Source: Betaproteobacteria bacterium RIFCSPLOWO2_02_FULL_68_150 | GTDB taxonomy: Bacteria > Pseudomonadota > Gammaproteobacteria > Burkholderiales > SG8-39 | Assembly: GCA_001771975.1 (NCBI GenBank) | Contig: MERE01000163.1 | Coordinates: forward strand, 1 to 5,128 | Length of the DNA stretch: 5,128 bases | Reading direction: 5' to 3' | Part shown: one piece after another, positions 1 to 5,128 of the stretch | How positions within the stretch are numbered: position 1 is the stretch's first letter | How the letters are laid out: each line of letters opens with the position of its first letter | The notes under the pieces: model-generated | Seen by the model: the letters and a program-made list of their open reading frames with translations, nothing else | Databases searched by the model: none | What the model was told of the DNA's origin: nothing | Made by a program: the position numbers and the translations under genes

Positions 1-881
1 ATTCCGACATCAATTACAAGGACGCGCTCGCCGCGACCGGCAAGGGCCGCATCCTGCTGCGGCCGAGCTGCATCGGCGGCATCGACCTCTCGGGTACCGT
101 GGTGTCGTCGGGCGATGCCCGTTTCAGCAAGGGCGACGCCGTGCTCGCGGTAGGGCACGACCTCGGGGTGAAGCACCACGGCGGCTATGCCGAATATGCG
201 CGCTTGCCGGCCGACTGGGTCGTCAAGCTGCCGCCCGGGCTCACGCTCTGGGAAGCTATGGCGTTCGGCACTGCGGGTTATACGGCGGGGCTCGCGATCC
301 TGAAGATGGAGCTGAACGGCCTCAAGCCGGCCAACGGCCCGGTCATCGTCAGCGGCGCCACCGGCGGCGTGGGGTCGATCGCGATCGCGGCGCTCGCCCG
401 GCTCGGCTATCACGTCGTGGCGCTGACCGGCAAGGAGGCGGAAGCCGGCTGGCTGACCGGAATCGGCGCCAGGGAGGTCAGGTTGAGAAAGGATCTCGAC
501 CTGACGAAGATCAAGCCGCTCGACCGCGCGACCTGGGCGGGGGCGGTCGACAACCTTGGCGGCGAGGTGCTCGCCTGGATGGCGAGCACGATGAAGGTCA
601 ACGGGGTGATCGGCTCGATCGGCATGGCGGCAAGCCCCAAACTGAACACCTCAGTGTTTCCGTTCATCCTGCGCGGGGTCAGCCTGCTCGGGATCAATTC
701 CACGGACGCGCCCGGCCCGGAGCTCGAGCGCGAGGCATGGCGTCGTCTCGCGACCGACCTGCGGCCACCGATGCTGAAGGACATTGCGCGCACCATCGCC
801 TTCGACCAGCTGCCGGCGGCGTTCGACGATTTCATCCAGGGCCGGGTGCGCGGCCGTACCGTGGTGGACCTGAATCCGTAA
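1..881 (+). CDS. acuI: Acryloyl-CoA reductase / YhdH-YhfP family quinone oxidoreductase-like protein, 5' partial
   Basis: This is a zinc-independent medium-chain dehydrogenase/reductase of the YhdH/AcuI group. AcuI members reduce acryloyl-CoA to propionyl-CoA with NADPH in the cytoplasm. The first whole codon is at position 3, and 292 residues are visible. Against the roughly 324-330 residues usual for the family, about 37 N-terminal residues lie outside the window. The visible part opens with the family signature SDINYKDALAATGKG (residues 1-15), followed by GGIDLSGTV. A GGYAEYAR stretch follows, then GTAGYTAG near residue 94 and the nucleotide-binding glycine loop GATGGVGS near residues 118-125. 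It ends with the family-typical GRVRGRTVVDL and a TAA stop. The internal GTG at 99 is not the start, because the homologous sequence continues upstream of it. A propionate-CoA ligase gene begins 54 nt downstream, which supports a role in acrylate, 3-hydroxypropionate or propionate use. The family is certain; the acryloyl-CoA substrate is inferred from family and context. Confidence 0.85.
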   Translation, partial: SDINYKDALAATGKGRILLRPSCIGGIDLSGTVVSSGDARFSKGDAVLAVGHDLGVKHHGGYAEYARLPADWVVKLPPGLTLWEAMAFGTAGYTAGLAILKMELNGLKPANGPVIVSGATGGVGSIAIAALARLGYHVVALTGKEAEAGWLTGIGAREVRLRKDLDLTKIKPLDRATWAGAVDNLGGEVLAWMASTMKVNGVIGSIGMAASPKLNTSVFPFILRGVSLLGINSTDAPGPELEREAWRRLATDLRPPMLKDIARTIAFDQLPAAFDDFIQGRVRGRTVVDLNP

Positions 882-882
882 G

Positions 883-900
883 GCGGGCGTAAGCGCCCGC
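883..900 (+). other. Intercistronic stem-loop after the reductase gene
   Basis: The sequence GCGGGCG-TAAG-CGCCCGC forms a perfect 7-bp GC-rich stem with a 4-nt loop, starting one base after the reductase stop codon. No T-tract follows (the next bases are GCGAACAATT), so it is not a standard intrinsic terminator. It may stabilise the 3' end of the upstream transcript or lower expression of the downstream gene. Function is inferred from position only. Confidence 0.45.
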
Positions 901-922
901 GCGAACAATTGTCGCATCTGCC

Positions 923-930
923 GGGGAGAA
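923..930 (+). promoter_or_regulatory. Ribosome binding site deciding the prpE start
   Basis: GGGGAGAA lies 5-7 nt before the ATG at 936. It favours that ATG over the overlapping GTG at 933 and the in-frame TTG at 909. The protein starting at 936 (MASYKEFHRRS) matches where PrpE proteins normally begin. Confidence 0.6.
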
Positions 931-935
931 CCGTG

Positions 936-2757
936 ATGGCCAGCTACAAGGAATTCCACCGCCGCTCGATCGAGCAGCGCGATGCGTTCTGGAGGGAAGA
1001 AGCCTCGCGGGTCGATTGGCACAAGCCGTTCACGCGCGTGCTCGACTATTCGCGCCCGCCTTTCGCCAGGTGGTTCGTCGGCGGCGAGACGAACCTTTGC
1101 CACAATGCGATCGACCGCCACCTCGCGGCGCGCGGCGACCAGAAGGCGCTGGTGTGGATCTCGACAGAAGTGAACCGGGAAAAGAGCTACACCTACCGCG
1201 AGCTGCATGCCGAGGTCCAGCGCGTCGCGGCGATGATGCAGGCGCTCGGCGTGCGGCGCGGCGACCGGGTCATCATCTACATGCCGATGATCGCCGAGCC
1301 TTGCGGCGCGCATCGACGATGCGCGGCCGCGGCTCATGATCACTGCCGATGGCGGCAGCCGCATGGGCAAGAAGGTGCTGTACAAGTCGCTGGTGGACGA
1401 GTCGCTCAAGCTGGCCCAGTCGCCGCCGGAGAAGGTCCTCATCTTCCGCCGCGGCCTCGACCCGGACATGCCGACGGTGGCGGGGCGCGACGTCGACTGG
1501 CACGAGTTTGCCGCGCCGCACGCCGGCGCGCAGGTGCCCTGCGCCTGGCTCGAGTCGAACGAGCCGTCCTACATCCTCTATACCTCGGGCACGACCGGCA
1601 AGCCGAAGGGCGTGCAGCGCGACGTCGGCGGCTACTGCGTGGCGCTCGCCTCGTCGATGGAGCTGATCTACTGCGGCCACGCCGGCGAAACCATGTTCAC
1701 CACCTCGGACATCGGCTGGGTGGTGGGGCACTCCTACATCATCTACGGGCCGCTCATTGCCGGCATGACTACCATCATGTACGAAGGGGTGCCGATCCGT
1801 CCGGACGCGGGCATCTGGTGGAAGATCGTGCAGGACCACAAGGTGACGGTGATGTTTTCGGCGCCGACCGCGATTCGCGTGCTCAAGAAACAGGACCCGG
1901 CTTATCTCAGCAAGTACGACCTCGGTTCGCTGCGGCACCTGTTTCTCGCCGGCGAGCCGCTCGACGAGCCGACGCACGTCTGGATCGCGGGGGCGCTCAA
2001 GAAACCGGTCATCGATCACTACTGGCAGACGGAAACGGGGTGGCCGATCCTGTCGGCGGTGCCCGGCGTCGAGCAGACCCGGAACAAGTTCGGCAGCCCG
2101 TCGTTCCCGGTCTATGGCTACGACCTGCAGCTGCTGCGCGAATCGGACGCCTCCGAAGCCGGGCCTGACGAGAAGGCCGTGGTGGCGATCGTGCCGCCGC
2201 TGCCGCCCGGCGTCATGAGCACCGTGTGGGGCGATGACGAGCGCTTCGTCAAGACCTATTTCACGACCTTCGCCAGCAAGATGGTGTACGCGACCTTCGA
2301 CTGGGGCATCCGCGACCGGGACGGCTATTACTTCATCCTCGGGCGCACCGACGACGTGATCAACGTCGCCGGACATCGCCTGGGCACGCGCGAGATCGAG
2401 GAGGCGGTGAGCATGCACGCGAACATCGCCGAATGCGCCGTGGTCGGCGTCGCCGACGCCCTGAAGGGCCAGATGCCGCTCGCCTTCGCGGTAGCGAAGG
2501 ACACCTCGACGCTCGCCAGCCCGGAAGGACGCAAACAGCTGGAGAAGGAAGTGATGGAAACGGTGGACCGGCAGCTCGGCGCCATCGCGCGGCCCAAGGC
2601 GGTGCATTTCGTGACCCTGCTGCCGAAGACGCGCTCGGGCAAGACGCTGCGGCGCGCGATCCAGGCGCTCGCCGAAGGGCGCGACGCGGGCGACCTGACT
2701 ACAATCGAAGATCCTGCGGCGCTCGAGCAGCTCACGAGCGCGCTGGCCGGAAAATGA
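936..2757 (+). pseudogene. prpE: Propionate-CoA ligase PrpE, interrupted by an internal deletion with frameshift
   Basis: PrpE is an AMP-forming acyl-CoA synthetase that activates propionate (in some organisms also acrylate or 3-hydroxypropionate) to its CoA thioester through an acyl-adenylate. Codons 936-1298 encode the N-terminal part, including PPFARWF, TNLCHNAIDRHL and YMPMIAE. Homology then continues in a different frame from about 1297 (SLAARIDDARP) to the TGA at 2755-2757. The second part has every usual core motif: the phosphate-binding loop YILYTSGTTGKPKG (1570-1611), SDIGWVVGHSY, FSAPTAIR, YWQTETGW (2020-2043), the hinge region FILGRTDDVINVAGHRLG, and the C-terminal PKTRSGK with the catalytic lysine at 2641-2643. 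From memory of E. coli PrpE (about 628 aa), about 26 residues are missing at the junction, including ACARIGAIHSVVFGGF. That corresponds to roughly 77 bp, which also explains the frame change. The two parts total about 606 codons. The next gene overlaps the stop codon. The identity is very secure. Whether the break is a true mutation or a sequencing/assembly error cannot be told from here. Confidence 0.88.
1296..1300 (+). other. Deletion and frameshift junction within prpE
   Basis: Left of the junction the frame reads ...MPMIAE, with GAG at 1296-1298. Right of it the family sequence SLAARIDD reads in another frame, with AGC at 1297-1299 and CTT at 1300-1302. The bases AG at 1297-1298 fit both sides, so the junction has at least 2 nt of microhomology. 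The frame change needs a net loss of 3n+2 bases, and the expected missing piece of about 77 bp has that form. Confidence 0.75.
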
Positions 2758-3161
2758 AGACACGCCCGGAATTGACGTTGGCTGACTGTGAACGCGTCGC
2801 TGCCGCCGCCGTGGCGCAAGCGCAGCGTAACCAGTGGGTCGTGGCGATTGCGATCCTGGACGACGGCGGCCATCTGCTGCACTTCGTGCGCATGGATGGC
2901 GCGACGCCGGCGAATGCCGCGATCGCGGTGGAGAAGGCGCGCACTGCAGCATTGTCGCGGCGCACCAGCGGCAGCTGGGAGGAGCGCGTCAAGGCCGGCC
3001 GTACCTCGATGCTCAAGATGCCCGGCATCCTGCCGGTGCAGGGCGGAGTGCCGATCATGGTCGACGGTACGTGCATCGGCGGCGTCGGCGTGTCCGGCGT
3101 CCAGTCGCACGAGGACGAGCAAATCGCACAGGTCGGAATCGATGCGCTGCTCAAGCGCTAA
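2754..3161 (+). CDS. GlcG/HbpS-family (DUF336) protein, cytosolic
   Basis: This 135-residue protein belongs to the GlcG/HbpS/PduO-C fold family. Members include the haem-binding HbpS of Streptomyces, the C-terminal domain of the PduO corrinoid adenosyltransferase, and GlcG of the glycolate operon. Family features are the opening helix LTLADCERVAAAAVAQAQ, the strand with VVAIAILDDGGHLLHFVRMDG (residues about 33-53), the helix AAIAVEKARTAAL, and the C-terminal GGVPIMVDG-IGGVGVSG segment. There is no signal peptide or membrane segment, so it should be cytosolic. Its ATG overlaps the prpE stop as ATGA, and the sequence just upstream is a poor ribosome site. Expression therefore probably depends on translational coupling to prpE. 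The prpE frameshift need not abolish this coupling if the downstream frame is translated, but it could weaken it. The biochemical role is unknown; a link to propionyl-CoA metabolism rests on position only. Confidence 0.85.
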   Translation: MKTRPELTLADCERVAAAAVAQAQRNQWVVAIAILDDGGHLLHFVRMDGATPANAAIAVEKARTAALSRRTSGSWEERVKAGRTSMLKMPGILPVQGGVPIMVDGTCIGGVGVSGVQSHEDEQIAQVGIDALLKR

Positions 3162-3197
3162 CGGAATATCGGACCCTCCAGTATCGTTCGCCCCTCG

Positions 3198-3209
3198 GGG
3201 GACGTCCCC
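3198..3209. repeat. 12-bp perfect palindrome in the gap between the two GlcG-like genes
   Basis: GGGGACGTCCCC is a perfect inverted repeat ending 4 nt before the ribosome site of the second GlcG-like gene. It could be a dimeric operator or a weak 4-bp stem affecting ribosome access. A 12-bp palindrome is expected about once per few kilobases by chance, so a function is only suggested by its position. The rest of the 66-nt gap (3162-3227) shows no convincing -35/-10 pair. Confidence 0.3.
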
Positions 3210-3213
3210 GCAT

Positions 3214-3221
3214 AGGAGGAG
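3214..3221 (+). promoter_or_regulatory. Strong ribosome binding site of the exported GlcG-like gene
   Basis: AGGAGGAG is almost a full complement of the 16S rRNA 3' end and lies 6 nt before the ATG at 3228. It is by far the best ribosome site in the window. It fixes the start codon and suggests the exported protein is made in larger amounts than its cytosolic neighbour, which lacks such a site. Confidence 0.8.
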
Positions 3222-3227
3222 ATTTGC

Positions 3228-3692
3228 ATGTTCAGAGTCATTGTCGGCGCGCTGCTCGCCGCCGTCGCGTTCTGTGCCAATGCGCAAGTCTATGGGCCGC
3301 CCATCACGCTGGAGCAGGCCAGAAAGGTGATGGCGGCAGCCGAAGCCGAGGCGAGGAAGAACAATTTCAATATGGGGGTCGCGATTGTCGACGCAGGCGG
3401 GCACTTGGTCCTGTTCCAGCGCATGGACGGGACGCAATTCGTCAGCGAAAACGTCGCGCGCGAGAAGGCTTGGTCGGCGGCAGCGTACAAGCGCCCGGGC
3501 AAAGCCTTCATGGACCGCCTGGCGAAGGGCGGCGAGGACCTGCTCATCCTGCAGCTGCATGGCGTGGTCTCGGCCGACGGCGGCGAACCGATCATCGTCG
3601 ACGGCAAGCTGATCGGCGCCATCGGCGTCTCGGGCAGCTCTGCCGCGAATGACGGAGTCGTGGCAAGGGCGGGCGCGGCCGCGTTGAAGTAG
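3228..3692 (+). CDS. Exported GlcG/HbpS-family (DUF336) protein
   Basis: This 154-residue protein has a clear Sec signal peptide: a short basic start (MFR), a hydrophobic core VIVGALLAAVAF, and a likely cleavage site after CANA, before QVYGPP. The mature part of about 134 residues is a complete GlcG/HbpS domain. It has ITLEQARKVMAAAEAEARKN, then VAIVDAGGHLVLFQRMDG, NVAREKAWSAAAYKRP, and the closing GGEPIIVDGKLIGAIGVSG. It is clearly homologous to the cytosolic protein encoded 66 nt upstream, so the pair probably arose by duplication or recruitment of one family for two compartments. Periplasmic members are annotated as haem-binding in other bacteria, but haem binding is not demonstrated by anything visible here. 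The gene has its own strong ribosome site and ends just before an intrinsic terminator, so it is probably the last gene of the acuI-prpE transcription unit or a small unit of its own. Confidence 0.88.
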   Translation: MFRVIVGALLAAVAFCANAQVYGPPITLEQARKVMAAAEAEARKNNFNMGVAIVDAGGHLVLFQRMDGTQFVSENVAREKAWSAAAYKRPGKAFMDRLAKGGEDLLILQLHGVVSADGGEPIIVDGKLIGAIGVSGSSAANDGVVARAGAAALK

Positions 3693-3712
3693 ACGCCTCG
3701 CCGATCTGCCGG

Positions 3713-3740
3713 ACGGCGCCCGCGGGCGCCGTTTTCGTTT
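3713..3740 (+). terminator. Rho-independent terminator
   Basis: ACGGCGCC-CGCG-GGCGCCGT (3713-3732) is a perfect 8-bp GC-rich stem with a 4-nt loop, directly followed by a T-rich tail (TTTTCGTTT from 3732). It lies 20 nt after the stop of the exported GlcG-like gene and should end that transcript. It also sits only 11 nt before the GTG start of the pentapeptide gene, so read-through there would decide how much of that gene is transcribed from upstream. Confidence 0.85.
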
Positions 3741-3751
3741 ATGCTTCAGGC

Positions 3752-4420
3752 GTGATCCGCATTTGCGCCGCAGCGGCCCTGATCCTGTTCGCGCCCGGGT
3801 TGCGCGCGGGCTGCAATGACGCGCCGGGACCCGGCGTCGACTGGTCCGGTTGCAGCAAGGAGCGGCTCGTGCTGACGGGCGCTTCGCTGCCCAAGGCAAA
3901 ATTCGATCGCGCGGTGCTCGCCGGGATGAATTTCAGCTCCGCCGACCTCTCCGGCGCGAGTTTCCAGGCTGCGGAGTTCAATCGCACGTCGTTCCGCAAC
4001 GCGAATCTGGAGGGCGCCCGGTTCGACAAGGCGGTTGCCATCCGGAGCAATTTCTCCGCTGCGCGGATGGGCGCCGTGTCTCTGGAAAAGGCGGAATTCC
4101 TGCGCTCTAACCTCGCCGCGGCGCAGCTCGGCGGGGCGAACCTGTCCAAGGGTGACTTCAAGCGTTCCAACTTCGCCCAGGCGGATCTCACGAATGCCGT
4201 ACTGCGCTACGCGAACATTTCGCGTGCCAACTTCGTCGCCAGCAAGCTGGCCGGCGCCGATTTGGCGCACGCCTTCACATTGGGTTCGAATTTCGCCGGC
4301 ACCGACCTGTCCGCGGCGAAGGGCCTGACTCAGGAGCAGCTCGAGGTCGCCTGCGGTGACGCCCATACCCGCCTTCCGGCGAAATTGAAGAAGCCCGTGT
4401 CGTGGCCGTGCACCGATTGA
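3752..4420 (+). CDS. Exported pentapeptide-repeat protein
   Basis: This 222-residue protein has a signal peptide (MIRICAAAALILFAPGLRA, probable cleavage before Gly20) followed by about 30 in-register pentapeptide units from residue 39 to 188. The units follow the A(D/N)LXX pattern with Leu or Phe at the centre (for example ADLSG, ANLEG, SNFSA, GDFKR, ADLTN, ANFVA). Such repeats fold into a right-handed quadrilateral beta-helix, here about seven coils. The mature protein has just four cysteines, two before the helix (21 and 34) and two after it (201 and 220), which suggests a disulfide cap at each end in the periplasm. The tail LTQEQLEVACGDAHTRLP is common in this group of proteins. GTG at 3752 is the only ATG, GTG or TTG available between the in-frame stop at 3686 and the signal peptide. 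No good ribosome site precedes it. The molecular function is unknown. Export argues against the DNA-gyrase-mimic role of Qnr/MfpA. Confidence 0.85.
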   Translation: MIRICAAAALILFAPGLRAGCNDAPGPGVDWSGCSKERLVLTGASLPKAKFDRAVLAGMNFSSADLSGASFQAAEFNRTSFRNANLEGARFDKAVAIRSNFSAARMGAVSLEKAEFLRSNLAAAQLGGANLSKGDFKRSNFAQADLTNAVLRYANISRANFVASKLAGADLAHAFTLGSNFAGTDLSAAKGLTQEQLEVACGDAHTRLPAKLKKPVSWPCTD

Positions 4421-4442
4421 GGCGCGCCAGGGCGAGGGCGCG

Positions 4443-5128
4443 ATGAACGGGCGCGACGAAAGCCGCCAACGCCTGAGTGCGATTCTGGCCGCCGACGTGG
4501 CCGGCTTTTCACGGCTCATGAGCGCAGACGAACAGGCGACGGTTGCCGCGCTCGAGGCCTGCCGCGCCGTATTTCGCGAGCGCATCGTGATGCATGCCGG
4601 ACGGGTCGTCGATACGGCCGGCGACAGCGTGCTGGCGGTATTCGACAGCGTGCTCGACGCGGTGGCCTGCGCGGTCGCGGTGCAGGGCGCGCTGCGCGCG
4701 CACAACGATCCGCTGCCGGAGGCGCGGCGCATGCTGTATCGCATCGGCGTCAATCTTGGCGACGTGATCACGCGGCCGGACGGCACGGTGTACGGCGACG
4801 GCGTCAACATCGCGGCGCGCATCCAGAGTCTCGCCGAAGCGGGCTGCGTAGCGGTCGCCGGCAGCGTGCGCGACAGCGTCGCGGGCAAGCTCGGCCTGGC
4901 GTTGGTCGATCTGGGCGAGCAGGAGGTCAAGAACATCGCCCGCCCGGTACGCGTGTTCCGCGTAGCCACCGTCAACCCGGCCGCAGCGCCGGCGCGCGCC
5001 AAGGGCGAGGGCCCGGCGCCGCTGCGTGAGCGGCCGGACAAGCCGTCGATCGCGGTGCTGCCATTCAACAACATGAGCGGCGATCCCGAGCAGGAGCATT
5101 TCGCCGACGGCATCACCGAAGACATCAT
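4443..5128 (+). CDS. Class III adenylate/guanylate cyclase-domain protein with TolB-like region, 3' partial
   Basis: The first 228 codons of a larger gene are visible, open to the window edge. Residues about 11-175 form a class III nucleotide cyclase domain. It has RLSAILAADVAGFSRLM with the first metal-binding Asp18, GRVVDTAGDSVLAVF with the second Asp61, and YGDGVNIAARI with the transition-state residues Asn122 and Arg126. The position usually held by the substrate-selecting Lys (K-T-x-G-D) is Asp57, so choice of ATP over GTP cannot be read from that residue. After an Ala/Pro-rich linker (about 178-200), the segment SIAVLPFNNMSGDPEQEHFADGI begins. It is the start of the TolB-like region that in this protein group is usually followed by tetratricopeptide repeats. 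No signal peptide or membrane segment is seen in this part. The ATG at 4443 is preceded by a modest GAGG-containing site and lies 22 nt after the pentapeptide gene, so the two may be cotranscribed. It would make cAMP or cGMP as a signal; the input is unknown. Confidence 0.88.
   Translation, partial: MNGRDESRQRLSAILAADVAGFSRLMSADEQATVAALEACRAVFRERIVMHAGRVVDTAGDSVLAVFDSVLDAVACAVAVQGALRAHNDPLPEARRMLYRIGVNLGDVITRPDGTVYGDGVNIAARIQSLAEAGCVAVAGSVRDSVAGKLGLALVDLGEQEVKNIARPVRVFRVATVNPAAAPARAKGEGPAPLRERPDKPSIAVLPFNNMSGDPEQEHFADGITEDI

Noticed and set aside
905..912. ACAATTGT palindrome before prpE as an operator
   Set aside because: At only 8 bp and unextended without a bulge, it is too short to separate from chance.
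909..935. TTG at 909 as the prpE start
   Set aside because: The ATG at 936 has a well-spaced ribosome site, and the protein from there begins where PrpE proteins normally begin.
1336..2757. Separate acyl-CoA synthetase gene starting at ATG 1336
   Set aside because: Homology to PrpE continues upstream of this ATG in the same frame to about 1297 and then in the other frame to 936. This is the 3' part of a broken gene and not an independent start.
1273..2952. 559-codon open frame on the - strand
   Set aside because: It is antisense to prpE and the GlcG-like gene, has Arg/His-rich composition typical of GC-rich shadow frames, and shows no recognisable domain.
3794..3816. Lipoprotein signal (LRAGC) in the pentapeptide protein
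   Set aside because: Arg at -3 does not fit a lipobox, and the cysteine pairs better with Cys34 as a mature disulfide. An ordinary signal peptidase I site is more likely.
2328..3899. 523-codon open frame on the - strand
   Set aside because: It runs antisense across three well-supported genes and a terminator, with no domain recognised.
3746..5128. Long open frame on the - strand with repeat-like protein sequence
   Set aside because: It is the antisense of the pentapeptide and cyclase genes. Its apparent repeats are the mirror of the pentapeptide codon pattern, and the + strand proteins have clear family motifs.

Overview
The window is GC-rich throughout (about two thirds G+C by eye), and every gene lies on the + strand. 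Protein content and export signals point to a Gram-negative proteobacterium. The close fit of the ligase and reductase to PrpE and AcuI/YhdH would suit a betaproteobacterium, but that lineage call is inference from protein resemblance and no marker gene is present. I see no tRNA, rRNA, CRISPR array, insertion sequence or integration site.

Left part (1-3161) is a metabolic cluster. It starts with the 3' nine tenths of an AcuI/YhdH-type acryloyl-CoA reductase. A short intercistronic hairpin follows, then prpE (propionate-CoA ligase), and then a cytosolic GlcG/HbpS-family protein whose ATG overlaps the prpE stop codon. The ligase and reductase together would take propionate, acrylate or 3-hydroxypropionate to propionyl-CoA. 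The prpE reading frame is broken near position 1298: about 77 bp of a highly conserved segment appear to be missing, which also shifts the frame. As written, the gene cannot make the full enzyme.

Middle part (3162-3740) has a 66-bp gap with a 12-bp perfect palindrome and a strong ribosome binding site. It leads into a second GlcG/HbpS-family gene, this one with a signal peptide. That gene ends at a very good intrinsic terminator (3713-3740).

Right part (3741-5128) holds an exported pentapeptide-repeat protein with about 30 uninterrupted repeats bracketed by two cysteine pairs. Its GTG start lies only 11 nt past the terminator T-tract. After 22 nt comes the start of a class III adenylate/guanylate cyclase-domain protein with the beginning of a TolB-like domain, cut off by the window edge.

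No clearly new system is visible. The points most worth a second look are the prpE deletion, the cytosolic/exported GlcG pair beside propionyl-CoA genes, and the terminator hairpin placed directly in front of the pentapeptide gene.
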